A stretch of DNA of 64,000 nucleotides from Candidatus Baltobacteraceae bacterium (lineage in GTDB: Bacteria > Vulcanimicrobiota > Vulcanimicrobiia > Vulcanimicrobiales > Vulcanimicrobiaceae). The first letter of the stretch is position 1. Every line of letters starts with the position of its first letter. Below, piece by piece: positions 51,173 to 59,967 of this stretch. Under the pieces are notes generated by a model, which made no database searches, was not told where the DNA came from, and saw only the letters and a program-made list of their open reading frames with translations. Both the position numbers and the translations under genes were made by a program. Location of the stretch: contig DASXEW010000003.1 in assembly GCA_036489885.1 (NCBI GenBank), positions 1,798,001 to 1,862,000 of the forward strand, in the 5' to 3' direction.

Positions 51173-52195
51173 GAATGTCTCCGAGAGATACGTGGCAAAC
51201 AACAGCGCACCTTGGCGGCCGATATTCGGATTCAACGCGCGACGGAAGGCGACATCGAGCACATTCTCGATCTCCTCGAGGCAGTTGCCTCGGAAGATCG
51301 TTGGATTGCAACCCAACTGCCCGTCGATCGCGAACGACGAACTGCGTCGATGCTGGCGACATTGGCTCGCGAGAATGCGGCGCTTTTCGTTGCCGTTCGT
51401 GATGGTGCCGTTGTCGGTGAACTCGGATTGTATCCCGGTTGGCCGGGCGTCTACGACCTCGCGATGCTCGTCGAGCGTTCGCAACGTACTACGGGTATCG
51501 GCAGTGCGCTTATGCGGGCCGGCATCGACTGGGCTAATTCGATGCACGCACACAAGATTGCGCTAGAGGTCTTTCCGTGGAACGCAGGCGCGATCGCGCT
51601 CTATTCCAAGTTTGGCTTCTTGAACGAGGGTCACCGTCGCAGACATCTGCGCCGCAGGAACGGTGAGTTGTGGGATGTGATAGCGATGGGCTTATTGCTT
51701 GGCCGCTACGATCCGCCGGATTCCGTCGCCAAGACAATCGGCGATGTCCATATTCGTGCCGCGCGGCGCTCGGATAGCGAGGCGTTGGCACGCTTACGTC
51801 ATGCGCTGTGGCCGGAAGCATCATACGACGAGATCCTCGCCGACATGCAGCTGATGTTCGATGGGGTAGCGTCGTCGTTGCCCTTAGTCGATTTCGTCGC
51901 CCAGCTAGATACCAGGCTCATCGGCTTCGTCGAAGTCGGATTGCGCTCGCACGCGAACCACTGCGATCCCACTCGTCCAGTTGGATTCATCGAAGGCTGG
52001 TTTGTTGACGCCGGCGTCCGCCAACGCGGTATTGGAAGAGCGCTTATTGCCGCGGCCGAAGACTGGGCTCGCATGCAAGGGTGCAAGGAGATGGCCTCGG
52101 ATGCGCTCGTCGACAATGCGCTCTCGCAGCTCGCACACGAGAGGCTTGGCTACGAAGTCGCAAATCAGTGCACCGATTTTCGAAAGACGCTCTGA
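51161..52195 (+). CDS. Two-domain GNAT; C-terminal half AAC(6')-like
   Basis: 344 aa. The first GNAT (residues ~20-180) has LAMLVERSQRTTGIGSALMR and ALEVFPWNAGAIALYSKFGF. The second (~190-344) reads like aminoglycoside 6'-N-acetyltransferases: RLRHALWPEASYDEILADMQ, GFVEVGLRSHANHCDPTRPV, GFIEGWFVDAGVRQRGIGRA, EMASDALVDNALSQLAHERL and a final CTDFRKTL. A resistance or self-modification role is possible but unproven. The start is ATG 51161; TTG 51212 would avoid overlap with the divergent gene. The binding-protein gene follows by 2 bp. Confidence 0.82.
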   Translation: MPRHECLREIRGKQQRTLAADIRIQRATEGDIEHILDLLEAVASEDRWIATQLPVDRERRTASMLATLARENAALFVAVRDGAVVGELGLYPGWPGVYDLAMLVERSQRTTGIGSALMRAGIDWANSMHAHKIALEVFPWNAGAIALYSKFGFLNEGHRRRHLRRRNGELWDVIAMGLLLGRYDPPDSVAKTIGDVHIRAARRSDSEALARLRHALWPEASYDEILADMQLMFDGVASSLPLVDFVAQLDTRLIGFVEVGLRSHANHCDPTRPVGFIEGWFVDAGVRQRGIGRALIAAAEDWARMQGCKEMASDALVDNALSQLAHERLGYEVANQCTDFRKTL

Positions 52196-52197
52196 AC

Positions 52198-53844
52198 GTG
52201 GAACATTCGAAGCGGCGTTCCGGTATCTCGAGCGTGTTGTCGAGAGCGCGAATTGTAACGACGTGCGCCTTGCTTCTAGGCGTAACGGCTCCGGCGCCAC
52301 CCGCGCAGGGACAGGAGCAGACGTTGCATATTGGCCTCACGCAAGAGCCGGCAACGCTCAACCCCGTGGTTGGGACGCTCGCACTTGAAACCGACGTCGT
52401 CCAGTTCATCTACAGCGGCCTGACCCGTTACGACGAACGTGGCAATCGCGTCCCCGACCTTGCGCGGGAAGTTCCGACCCGCGCAAACGGTGGGATCTCA
52501 GCCGACGACCGTACGATCACGTACCATCTCGTCCGCAACGCCTTCTGGCACGACGGTGTTCCCGTCACATCGGAGGACGTAAAGTTCACATTCGAAGCGC
52601 AGATGAATCCGAAGAACAACGTTGCGACCCGAACGCCGTACGACGAGATCGAACGCGTCGAGACGCCGGATAAATACACGGTACGGCTCATTCTCAAGCG
52701 TCCGTGGGCGCCCGCGCTCGATGCATTCAGCGACCGGAACGCCGGCGCGATCGTTCCGGCGCATCTACTTGCAAAGTACGACGATCTCAATCACATCGAT
52801 TTCAACGGCGCACCGGTCGGAAGCGGGCCGTATAAGCTCGTGAGCTGGCAGCGTGGTAGTCAGATGATCCTTGAAGCCGACCCGAGATTCTATCGTGGTG
52901 CGGCCAAGATCAAGCGCGTCGTGCTGCGTTTTCTGACGGCGGACAATACGATGATGATCGCGCTGCGAACGCACGAGATCGATATGGCAGATACGTTGAA
53001 TCTCTCAACGTATCTGAATTTGGGCAACATCCCCGGCATGGTACCCGCGATCAACGCGAAGTCGTTTTGGGAGCATTTGACCTTCAATACGTCGCGCGCA
53101 CCGCTTGACGACCGCCGCGTTCGTCTAGCCCTCTGCTACGGCTTTGACGTGCATGAGATTTTCGCGAACGTCGCGCACGGTTTGGGGCTGCTCGGGCCGA
53201 CAGCCGAGAATCCGGCAACGCCGTGGTTCAATCGGAAGCTGAGCTATTATCCCTACGATCCCTCACATGCCGCGCGTTTGCTGGACGAAGCCGGATGGAA
53301 GATTGGTTCCGACGGCATTCGTGTCAAGGACGGAAAACGATTGAATCTGACGCTCGTGTCGACGGCGGGCAATCAAACGCGCGAACAAACGGAGATCATC
53401 CTGCAGCAGCGCTGGAAAGCCATCGGCGTCGACGTGACGATCAAGAACGGGCCTGCGTCAATGGTTTTCGCGTTGGCGGCGAACGGTGGACCTCTGTACT
53501 CGGGCAACTTTGATGTGGCGCTGTCAGCATTCGTATTGGCGACGCCGGACCCCGAACAAATCAACGTCAACGAGGAAGACCGCGTGCCGCCGAACGGCAA
53601 TAATCTTTCGTTCTATCGCAACCACGAATTGACCGAGCTCGAAGAACGCGCCGCATCTACATTCGATGTTCCCACGCGCAAGCGGCTGTACGATCGGATT
53701 CAAGGAATCGAGCTGCATGACGTGCCGTACTACGTCCTCCGATGGGCTGCGATCACCGATATGCGCAGTACCAATCTCGAGGGGGTGCGTCCGTCGCTCG
53801 TCGGGTCCACGTTCTGGAACGTCGCAGACTGGCAATTCAAGTAA
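52198..53844 (+). CDS. Peptide/nickel-type ABC substrate-binding protein (SBP_bac_5)
   Basis: 548 aa from GTG at 52198. Signal peptide (RARIVTTCALLLGVTAPAPPAQG), then QTLHIGLTQEPATLNPVVGT, DDRTITYHLVRNAFWHDGVP, VTSEDVKFTFEAQMNPKN, GSGPYKLVSWQRGSQMILEA and LDDRRVRLALCYGFDVHEIF, a full DppA/OppA fold. No permease or ATPase genes accompany it. It is in an operon with the double GNAT and the DUF5916 gene (TAATG overlap). Confidence 0.9.
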   Translation: MEHSKRRSGISSVLSRARIVTTCALLLGVTAPAPPAQGQEQTLHIGLTQEPATLNPVVGTLALETDVVQFIYSGLTRYDERGNRVPDLAREVPTRANGGISADDRTITYHLVRNAFWHDGVPVTSEDVKFTFEAQMNPKNNVATRTPYDEIERVETPDKYTVRLILKRPWAPALDAFSDRNAGAIVPAHLLAKYDDLNHIDFNGAPVGSGPYKLVSWQRGSQMILEADPRFYRGAAKIKRVVLRFLTADNTMMIALRTHEIDMADTLNLSTYLNLGNIPGMVPAINAKSFWEHLTFNTSRAPLDDRRVRLALCYGFDVHEIFANVAHGLGLLGPTAENPATPWFNRKLSYYPYDPSHAARLLDEAGWKIGSDGIRVKDGKRLNLTLVSTAGNQTREQTEIILQQRWKAIGVDVTIKNGPASMVFALAANGGPLYSGNFDVALSAFVLATPDPEQINVNEEDRVPPNGNNLSFYRNHELTELEERAASTFDVPTRKRLYDRIQGIELHDVPYYVLRWAAITDMRSTNLEGVRPSLVGSTFWNVADWQFK

Positions 53845-55979
53845 TGAGACGTTCCATTCTCGCGAGCGCCCTCATGATGATGTTGGGGGGCGTAGCTGCC
53901 GCCGCGATCTCCGCACTCGATGTATCTAAGGTCGATACGACGCCGTCGCTCGATCCGCGCGCACCGGCGTCTGGATGGACGCAGCCGGCGCCGGCGTCAT
54001 TGACATGGGACGTCGTGCACGCGCGTCCTGCAAGTGAACCGACGGAAGTCCGCACCGCAACGGACGGTCGCTACCTGTACGTGCGCTTCGATGCGAAACA
54101 GGAGGGCAAGGTCGTTATCTCACAGCACGGCGACGACGCGATTACAGGTGGAAGCAACGGCACCAACGGGACGTTGTCGTGGAGCAACGACGATGCCGTC
54201 TGGGTCGACTTGTGGCCGAACGGCCCGGGCGGATTCGAGTATCAATTCGAAGCCAATCCCGGCGGTTCGCACAACGAGTACTCGAGCGAAAACACCGCGT
54301 TTGCACCGCATTGGGAGTCGCGTGGCTCATCTGTTCCAGGCGGCTACGTGGTCACGATGGCGATCCCGCTGAGCGTGATCCACGGCGTGCACGCCGGTTC
54401 GTGGCGCGCCCAATTCATTCGATATATTCGCGCGACGGGAGCCGAGTATGTGTGGTCGTTCGATGCAGTGCAGACGAACGCGGACGATGTTTCGCGCGCC
54501 GGCACAATTGCGATTCCGGTCGTGACGGTGCACGCAGCGCGTCCGGAACCGCGCGTTGCGCCGTATGCGCTCGGCGCCGTCGCCGCGCCGTCAGCCGGCG
54601 GATCGACCTCGCGTATCGGCGCCGATCTGTCGGTGCCGGTATCGGCGACCTCGGCATTTTTTGCGACGTTCCACCCGGATTTCTCGAACGTCGAGCTGGA
54701 TCAGCAAACGATTTCGCCGAGCGTGTATCAACGCGTCATTAACGAGGTGCGACCGTTTTTCACGCAAGCCGCGCCGTTTTATAACACGTTTAGTTGTGAT
54801 GTTTGCAATGGATTTCGTACGACGCTCTACACGCCGGCAATTCCCACGCCGTCTCAAGGTTATGCCTTCGAGGGACGGCAAGGCGATTTCGGTTTCGCGA
54901 GCTTCGATGCGATCGGGGTCAATCGCGATGATTCCGCCGCTGCTCTCGACTTCACGTCGCCGGACGCACATTGGCAAGCATCGGCCCAACATGTCACCGC
55001 TGACATCCCGGGCGTCGTCGATGATGCAGACGAGATTGGCGTCAACTATTCGAGCCTCAAGTATCTCAGCGGGTACGTCAATTTCTCGACGGACCGCGGA
55101 ACGAACGCACTCGTTCCCGGACAGGCCAACGCAATCGATGCGGGTGGCGGATGGGGGAATCAGAACTTCGCTTTCTTCGCATCAGCCCGCAAAGTCGGCG
55201 CGTACTTCAACCCGGTTGACGGCTTCGATTCGCATCCGGACATCGCCGGATATGGAACGTACATTGTCCGCATCTGGACGATGGCGCCGCGAAGCGTGCT
55301 GCAATCTGTCGGCATCAGTGGTTTTATGGATCGATATCAGGGATCCGCGATGGGCTCGAACCAGAGCGACAATGCCTCGACCCTCGATATCCTTACGAAG
55401 AGCGCGTGGGATCTGCAGCTCGACACGGGTTCCGACTACTGGCGCTTCGGCAATATTCTGACGCCGATCTCGCAGAATGCCGGCTTCAGCTTGACGTACC
55501 ACTCCGGCTTGCAAAACAACGTCGGCAATTTCCCGGCACACGGCACGTCCGCAACGCCGACGCAGCTTCAATACTATACGGGGCGCTACGGCCTGGGCCG
55601 GCTCGACACGTGGCTGCGGACGTCGACGATTCGGATCGGCGATCGCGGCTTTCTCACGCTCGTCGACGACAGCACGTCGCAGTGGATGCCGCGCGGCACG
55701 GCCGACAACATCCAATGGTTTGAAGACGTCTCGTACGCATATCAAATCGCGCCGAACTCGTCGCTTGCGATCGGAATCCGGCGCGTCACGGGGAATCCAC
55801 CGCAACCCAACGGCGGCGGCGATTGCATCGGTCGGTGCTCGAACATCTCGATCGCCTACCACTTACGGCTCAAGAACGAAGAGTTCTACGTTGCTTACGG
55901 CGATCCGAACACTCTAGTCAGCGTGCCGCAAGCAATCTTCAAAATGATCTTCTACGTCGGCGGCCAGAAGGGGACGTAG
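53844..55979 (+). CDS. DUF5916/CBM9-like outer-membrane-type protein
   Basis: 711 aa with signal peptide (MRRSILASALMMMLGGVAAA). The N-terminal ~200 residues resemble a carbohydrate-binding CBM9-like domain (ATDGRYLYVRFDAKQE, NDDAVWVDLWPNGPGGFEYQ). Then come the DUF5916 block FFATFHPDFSNVELDQQTIS and EVRPFFTQAAPFY, and a long amphipathic beta-strand region to the C-terminus, compatible with a barrel. Its partner may be the binding protein upstream. ATG overlaps the previous TAA. Confidence 0.8.
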   Translation: MRRSILASALMMMLGGVAAAAISALDVSKVDTTPSLDPRAPASGWTQPAPASLTWDVVHARPASEPTEVRTATDGRYLYVRFDAKQEGKVVISQHGDDAITGGSNGTNGTLSWSNDDAVWVDLWPNGPGGFEYQFEANPGGSHNEYSSENTAFAPHWESRGSSVPGGYVVTMAIPLSVIHGVHAGSWRAQFIRYIRATGAEYVWSFDAVQTNADDVSRAGTIAIPVVTVHAARPEPRVAPYALGAVAAPSAGGSTSRIGADLSVPVSATSAFFATFHPDFSNVELDQQTISPSVYQRVINEVRPFFTQAAPFYNTFSCDVCNGFRTTLYTPAIPTPSQGYAFEGRQGDFGFASFDAIGVNRDDSAAALDFTSPDAHWQASAQHVTADIPGVVDDADEIGVNYSSLKYLSGYVNFSTDRGTNALVPGQANAIDAGGGWGNQNFAFFASARKVGAYFNPVDGFDSHPDIAGYGTYIVRIWTMAPRSVLQSVGISGFMDRYQGSAMGSNQSDNASTLDILTKSAWDLQLDTGSDYWRFGNILTPISQNAGFSLTYHSGLQNNVGNFPAHGTSATPTQLQYYTGRYGLGRLDTWLRTSTIRIGDRGFLTLVDDSTSQWMPRGTADNIQWFEDVSYAYQIAPNSSLAIGIRRVTGNPPQPNGGGDCIGRCSNISIAYHLRLKNEEFYVAYGDPNTLVSVPQAIFKMIFYVGGQKGT

Positions 55980-56444
55980 CTACTTTACGGCGAGCGGCTC
56001 GTATTCCGCGACGATCTTACGCCATTCGTCCGGAATGGGGATCGATTTCTTCTGCCCATAGTCGTACGCGACGCATTTCATGAACAGTGTCGCCGCCAGA
56101 GTGCCGTGCGTCTCGCTCCAGATCTCGTATTCCGTATCGAACGACTTGTTGCCGAATCGAGAAATTCGGCAACCAACGGCGACTGCTTCCATCCATTCAA
56201 GGGGCGCGCGGTAGTCGACCTCGAGACGCGCGGCAATGCATCCGCGGCCTCCCGTTATGTCCTCGCCGAGCACCTCTGCAAAATAGGCACAACGCGCGGT
56301 TTCCGTCCACCGAATGTAGGCGATGTGATTCGTGTGCCGGAGCATGTCGATCTCAAAGAACGGCACGCGGAAGCGTTCGATATAGCGGTAACCTTCGAGC
56401 ACGCATCCTCCATAGAAGTCCTGGACAGGCTGAGCCGTGGTCAT
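55980..56444 (-). CDS. Acyl-CoA thioesterase, hot-dog fold (4HBT-like)
   Basis: 154 aa from ATG at 56444. FRVPFFEIDMLRHTNHIAYI then RWTETARCAYF is the 4-hydroxybenzoyl-CoA thioesterase-type signature (D...H.N...Y..W.E.aR). ARLEVDYRAPLEWMEAVAVG follows. The substrate acyl-CoA is unknown. The frame extends upstream into tRNA-Val but the extra 28 codons are not protein-like. Convergent with the DUF5916 gene, with no gap. Confidence 0.88.
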   Translation of the reverse strand: MTTAQPVQDFYGGCVLEGYRYIERFRVPFFEIDMLRHTNHIAYIRWTETARCAYFAEVLGEDITGGRGCIAARLEVDYRAPLEWMEAVAVGCRISRFGNKSFDTEYEIWSETHGTLAATLFMKCVAYDYGQKKSIPIPDEWRKIVAEYEPLAVK

Positions 56445-56465
56445 GTAGAATCCCTGGGTTCGCCA

Positions 56466-56540
56466 GGGCGCGTAGCTTAGCGGGAGAGCGCCCGCTTCAC
56501 ACGCGGGAGGTCGTTGGTTCGATCCCAACCGTGCCCACCA
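56466..56540 (+). tRNA. tRNA-Val (anticodon CAC)
   Basis: Acceptor GGGCGCG/CGTGCCC, anticodon stem CCCGC/GCGGG around TTCACAC (CAC, valine), T-arm GTTGG/CCAAC with TTCGATC, and encoded CCA. A possible -10 (TAGAAT, 56446-56451) lies 14 bp upstream. It shares its acceptor stem with tRNA-Val(GAC). Confidence 0.97.
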
Positions 56541-56543
56541 CTT

Positions 56544-56621
56544 GGCGCTGTAGCTCAGTTGGTTTAGAGCGCCGCCCTGTCACGGCGGAGGTCGTGGGTT
56601 CGAGCCCCATCAGCGTCGCCA
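56544..56621 (+). tRNA. tRNA-Asp (anticodon GTC)
   Basis: Acceptor GGCGCTG/CAGCGTC, anticodon stem CCGCC/GGCGG around CTGTCAC (GTC, aspartate), T-arm GTGGG/CCCAT with TTCGAGC (one G-T pair), encoded CCA. It is 3 nt after tRNA-Val, so they are cotranscribed. Confidence 0.97.
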
Positions 56622-56669
56622 GATGTAAGCGCAGTGTGTTACCTCCAAATAACGCAAGCGCCGCAAGGA

Positions 56670-56697
56670 AAACCCGCTCGGTAACCCGGGCGGGTTT
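56670..56697 (+). terminator. Terminator after the tRNA pair
   Basis: AAACCCGC and GCGGGTTT form an 8-bp stem around a 12-nt loop, ending in TTTCTCC. The T-run is short. It lies ~50 bp after tRNA-Asp and marks the end of the core-like segment. Confidence 0.6.
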
Positions 56698-56831
56698 CTC
56701 CTATATCCAACACGTTCATCGATCGTGCGCACGCAGAGTTTCCCCTTCGGGTACGAATAGTCTTCGCCGGGACGATTCGTAAAGCGCCACGCACCTGGCA
56801 TTGTAGGCTGCGAGGCTGTGGGCATGGGAAC

Positions 56832-57020
56832 GTGGATTCAGTCGAGCGACAGTACCGCATGGAGATCGACCGTCTTTACCGCCAGTGGGGTAGCCCTCGC
56901 GGGGGCAGCTCGGACGTGACGACGGACGGGCCCGGCTCCACGATTCGAATGCTAGTTGAGGTTGACTTCATCGAGGAGCTTGAACGCTCGGGCATCCCAT
57001 TCGAACACGTATACTTGTAA
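56832..57020 (+). CDS. Small hypothetical protein before the DUF4238 gene
   Basis: 62 aa from GTG. DSVERQYRMEIDRLYRQWGS looks helical; the end is MLVEVDFIEELERSGIPFEH then VYL. No known family. It ends 1 bp before the DUF4238 gene, which suggests coupling. Confidence 0.5.
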   Translation: MDSVERQYRMEIDRLYRQWGSPRGGSSDVTTDGPGSTIRMLVEVDFIEELERSGIPFEHVYL

Positions 57021-57021
57021 C

Positions 57022-58101
57022 GTGAGTATGCCGGTAAGCCATCATACCGTCCCACAGGTCTATCTGAGGCAGTTTGCAGATAGGAAAAAACGACTGTTGG
57101 CGGTTTCGCGCGATGGCAATGTTACCGAGCAACTTACTCGGCCCAATATCGTGCGCGTGAAAGACGCGACCGCCATCGAAAACTTCTACACCGTCTACAC
57201 GGAATCGGGCGAGGCTGACGTCGATATCGAGAACCACTTTTCGGACCTTGAAAACAACTACAGGCCGATGATGGATGCTGTGCGCAGCGGGCGCGCGCTT
57301 TGCCCGAGTGATAAGGTGCGGATTGCGCTAATGGCCGCTTCGCAAGAGTCGCGGACCGTTGGTCAGATCGAAAGCTGGAGCGAAAGTGTCGAGAGCGAGC
57401 TAGGAATCGCCGAGTCGCTGTATCGCGAAAACTTACCGAACGCTACGGATGCAGAGATCACTGAGCGCATGCGATCGTATATTGCCGCCCGCGACACGAC
57501 GCCGATTCTCGGAGCGCACAGCCCGCGTGACTTAGCGAGAGGATACATCCAGCCGATGCTCGCCGCACGGTTTGAGATGTTCTCACGCATGAACCAGTGC
57601 CTGTTGGTGAGTAGGGCGCAAAACTTTATTACGTCTGATCATCCCGTAGTCTGGATAAATTGGGTTCGATGGCCGCCACAGAGCCTTATGGACTACTCGT
57701 CGTTGCATCTCGCACAAGAGGTGACATTCCCGCTATCGTCGCGCTTCTGCATTTTGTTCTCGTATCTACCCGTTCGTGATCGTGTAGAGTTGCCGCAAGA
57801 AGCAGTAAGCATCGTCAATGCTCGGCAGGCTGTTCGTTCGTACGAGCTTTTCATGAAGCCGACGGAGTTGCAAGTCGTGCTCGACCGATATAGGGATGAC
57901 ATATTCGCCGGTGACGACTGTGTCCGTGGGCCACTTTGGAGCTTCTGTAACGGCGAGGGCAGCATAACGCCGTTCTTTGACGTCGTCGAGTTCTTGGGCT
58001 TGGATTTGAAGGACGTCCTTCGCGATAACATCGGATTTATCGAGGGTTTGGCCGATGTCGAAGGCATCGAAGTCGACCCGCGGGTCTATGATCAATTGTG
58101 A
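57022..58101 (+). CDS. DUF4238 family protein
   Basis: 359 aa from GTG 57022 (ATG 57028 also possible). The start PVSHHTVPQVYLRQFADRKK is the DUF4238 hallmark (H.VP..YL..F). VSRAQNFITSDHPVVWINW is the second conserved segment, followed by TFPLSSRFCILFSYL. The function is unknown; the family is common in accessory islands. Its stop overlaps the next GTG (GTGA). Confidence 0.85.
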   Translation: MSMPVSHHTVPQVYLRQFADRKKRLLAVSRDGNVTEQLTRPNIVRVKDATAIENFYTVYTESGEADVDIENHFSDLENNYRPMMDAVRSGRALCPSDKVRIALMAASQESRTVGQIESWSESVESELGIAESLYRENLPNATDAEITERMRSYIAARDTTPILGAHSPRDLARGYIQPMLAARFEMFSRMNQCLLVSRAQNFITSDHPVVWINWVRWPPQSLMDYSSLHLAQEVTFPLSSRFCILFSYLPVRDRVELPQEAVSIVNARQAVRSYELFMKPTELQVVLDRYRDDIFAGDDCVRGPLWSFCNGEGSITPFFDVVEFLGLDLKDVLRDNIGFIEGLADVEGIEVDPRVYDQL

Positions 58102-58265
58102 CATTGGACGAGATCAAACGCGCAATCGCGGCGTTGCCTTTGAACGATCGCGCTGACCTGCGGCCGTGGATTCTCGCGCACTACGATGCGCGCGGTTATC
58201 CGCAAACCGATAAAGCGAAGGAGCTGGAAGCGAAATTGGGGCAGGCATCGCGCGCAACAAGGTAA
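58098..58265 (+). CDS. 55-residue protein coupled to DUF4238
   Basis: GTG at 58098 overlaps the DUF4238 stop. The product reads TLDEIKRAIAALPLNDRADL, then RPWILAHYDARGYP and a basic end. A helix-rich small protein of this shape resembles N-terminal parts of addiction-module components, but no family is certain. The coding pattern and overlap support a real gene. Confidence 0.55.
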   Translation: MTLDEIKRAIAALPLNDRADLRPWILAHYDARGYPQTDKAKELEAKLGQASRATR

Positions 58266-58335
58266 GACTCAACTCCCTCATAATCGTGCAAGTGAGCCGA
58301 GCTTAGGCGATTAGCCACCCTGCGCGTCGCCAAAC

Positions 58336-58343
58336 TGTCGACA
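58336..58343. promoter_or_regulatory. TGTCGACA palindrome before the small membrane genes
   Basis: AACTGTCGACAGAA, 165 bp upstream of the start at 58508, within an otherwise gene-free stretch (58266-58507). Confidence 0.4.
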
Positions 58344-58507
58344 GAATCGACCTGAGCAGGCTACGGGGCTCGGCTGGCGCACGTTTCATTCGGCGCCCAG
58401 CGCCGGGAGGGTGATCGTGCCGATTATGTCCGCACCCTGTTTTCCACTTTGCAGCGTGCACGCGGTTGCGACCCTGCAAGACTGTTCTGATTCGCGCGAG
58501 CGCACCA

Positions 58508-58723
58508 ATGAGTGACTCCGATGCAAGCGCTCTGTTTGCGCTGCTCTTTTATGCCGCTTTCTTAGTGTTGTTCACAGTAGGTTGGTTTCGCATCTTCCGT
58601 AAGGCTGGTTACAACGGTTGGTTGTCGCTCTTGATGATCATTCCAATCGTCGCCATCGGTGTTCTTATCTGGTTTGCGGTCGCGACGTGGCCAAAACAAA
58701 TGCCGTCGCGAGCAGGACGGTAG
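58508..58723 (+). CDS. Small two-helix membrane protein
   Basis: 71 aa from ATG 58508. ASALFALLFYAAFLVLFTVG, then WFRIFRKAGYNGWLSLLMII and PIVAIGVLIWFAVATWP. The FRKAGYNGWL...IP..... pattern is common in small bacterial membrane proteins related to DUF805/DUF5684-like families. The next gene is a paralogue. Confidence 0.7.
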   Translation: MSDSDASALFALLFYAAFLVLFTVGWFRIFRKAGYNGWLSLLMIIPIVAIGVLIWFAVATWPKQMPSRAGR

Positions 58724-58727
58724 TACG

Positions 58728-58973
58728 ATGCCTTTCTACATCGCAATGCTCGGCAGTCCGATAGAATTAGCACTGGTTGTGGGCGCTCTTTCGGTCATGG
58801 TGGCGCCGCTCTTGTGTTTCGGCAGCATCTTTCGCAAGGCGGGCTACAACAGTTGGCTGGCACTTCTCATGGTGATTCCTGGGGTGAACTTTGTGATGTT
58901 CCTCTGGTTCGCGTTTTCGACTTGGCCAAGTGAACGCGAGTCAGCGATACCCGAGAACGGGAGCGCAGGCTGA
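58728..58973 (+). CDS. Small membrane protein, paralogue of the preceding gene
   Basis: 81 aa from ATG 58728. LALVVGALSVMVAPLLCFGS then IFRKAGYNSWLALLMVIPGV and NFVMFLWFAFSTWPSE parallels its neighbour, so this is a tandem duplication. Only 4 bp separate the two genes. Confidence 0.7.
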   Translation: MPFYIAMLGSPIELALVVGALSVMVAPLLCFGSIFRKAGYNSWLALLMVIPGVNFVMFLWFAFSTWPSERESAIPENGSAG

Positions 58974-59023
58974 GCACGCCGTCAGTATCGCCACCTGAAC
59001 TCGGCAATGGCAAGGTAGCATCG

Positions 59024-59332
59024 ATGGCGCTGGCGTTCGCTGGCGCAGCAGCAATATACGCCCTGCAATACCTGCCTTACGGTTACTACACGGTTACGCG
59101 AATTGTCGTGTTTCTCGGAGCCGGGTTTGGCGCATATTGGTTCGCTCAAAAAAGACTAACGCTGCCGGCTCTTGTCGCCGCTGGTGCAGCAATTCTCTTC
59201 AACCCCATATTCCCGATGCGAATGCGTCGTGCCGAGTGGCATACGTTTGATATATGGACAGGGTTGATCTTACTGGGACTGGCTGCATATTCATACCGCC
59301 TATCCATACAGAGACCCGGTCCATCGACTTGA
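59024..59332 (+). CDS. Membrane protein (DUF6804-like)
   Basis: 102 aa with four hydrophobic segments (MALAFAGAAAIYALQYLPYG, ITRIVVFLGAGFGAYW-like RIVVFLGAGFGAYWFAQ, LPALVAAGAAILFNPIFPMR, WTGLILLGLAAYSYRL). The FNPIFPMRMRRAEWHTFDIW segment is typical of DUF6804 proteins. The function is unknown. Confidence 0.65.
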   Translation: MALAFAGAAAIYALQYLPYGYYTVTRIVVFLGAGFGAYWFAQKRLTLPALVAAGAAILFNPIFPMRMRRAEWHTFDIWTGLILLGLAAYSYRLSIQRPGPST

Positions 59333-59360
59333 CGCAGCTAATTCGGAGAGGCCTCGGCAC

Positions 59361-59828
59361 ATGATCGCAAATGTCGTCAAAGCGACAGGCAATTCTGGCC
59401 TTGCAGTCCTCGGGACGGCCTTCGTGGTCTTGATTTTCGCCGGACCGTGGCTTGTGTACGAAGTGTTTCCTCTTCAAGCGTACCGAGTGACTGAGGCACT
59501 GGGGTTTATTGCGTTCCTCGTTGGCGTCGTGTTTGCGATCATTGCCATCGTTCCGAGAGCACGCCCGACTTGCGGCGCGGTGTTGATCGGCGCGTCGTAC
59601 GTGATCTCTCTATTACTTTGGGTGTGGTCCGTCATTCTCGTTGGCAATGCTTGGGGAATCGTGACGCTCTACGTCGTCAACTTTTTCTTTGGGGTCGGCG
59701 CGATCGTCGGTGCGTACGCCGCGACACTACTGGGCGGCAACTGGTCGGCGCTGGGGCAATTGGTCATCATCACCATCATCATCTTTGCTTTTCGACTCGG
59801 TGGAGCAGCCTTAACCGGCTCGGAGTAA
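59361..59828 (+). CDS. Polytopic membrane protein, unknown
   Basis: 155 aa. About four helices (LAVLGTAFVVLIFAGPWLVY, ALGFIAFLVGVVFAIIAIV, AVLIGASYVISLLLWVWSVI, LGQLVIITIIIFAFRLGGAA). No conserved motif recognised. Part of the run of island genes on the plus strand. Confidence 0.6.
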   Translation: MIANVVKATGNSGLAVLGTAFVVLIFAGPWLVYEVFPLQAYRVTEALGFIAFLVGVVFAIIAIVPRARPTCGAVLIGASYVISLLLWVWSVILVGNAWGIVTLYVVNFFFGVGAIVGAYAATLLGGNWSALGQLVIITIIIFAFRLGGAALTGSE

Positions 59829-59967
59829 AGGCGCCTACCGTTGTGTGCCAGATACCTGGCATTGGCAGGGCTACACTAAGCGTAGAAACATAGCTCCTAG
59901 CTCCGCTCGTCGGCGCCAGGCCGCGTCCGGCGGGAATCCGGACCCTTGATTAGTGGAGGAACGGATA

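Noticed and set aside
56610-56825. Minus-strand ORF after the tRNA pair
   Set aside because: It covers the terminator hairpin and has no family features; likely spurious.
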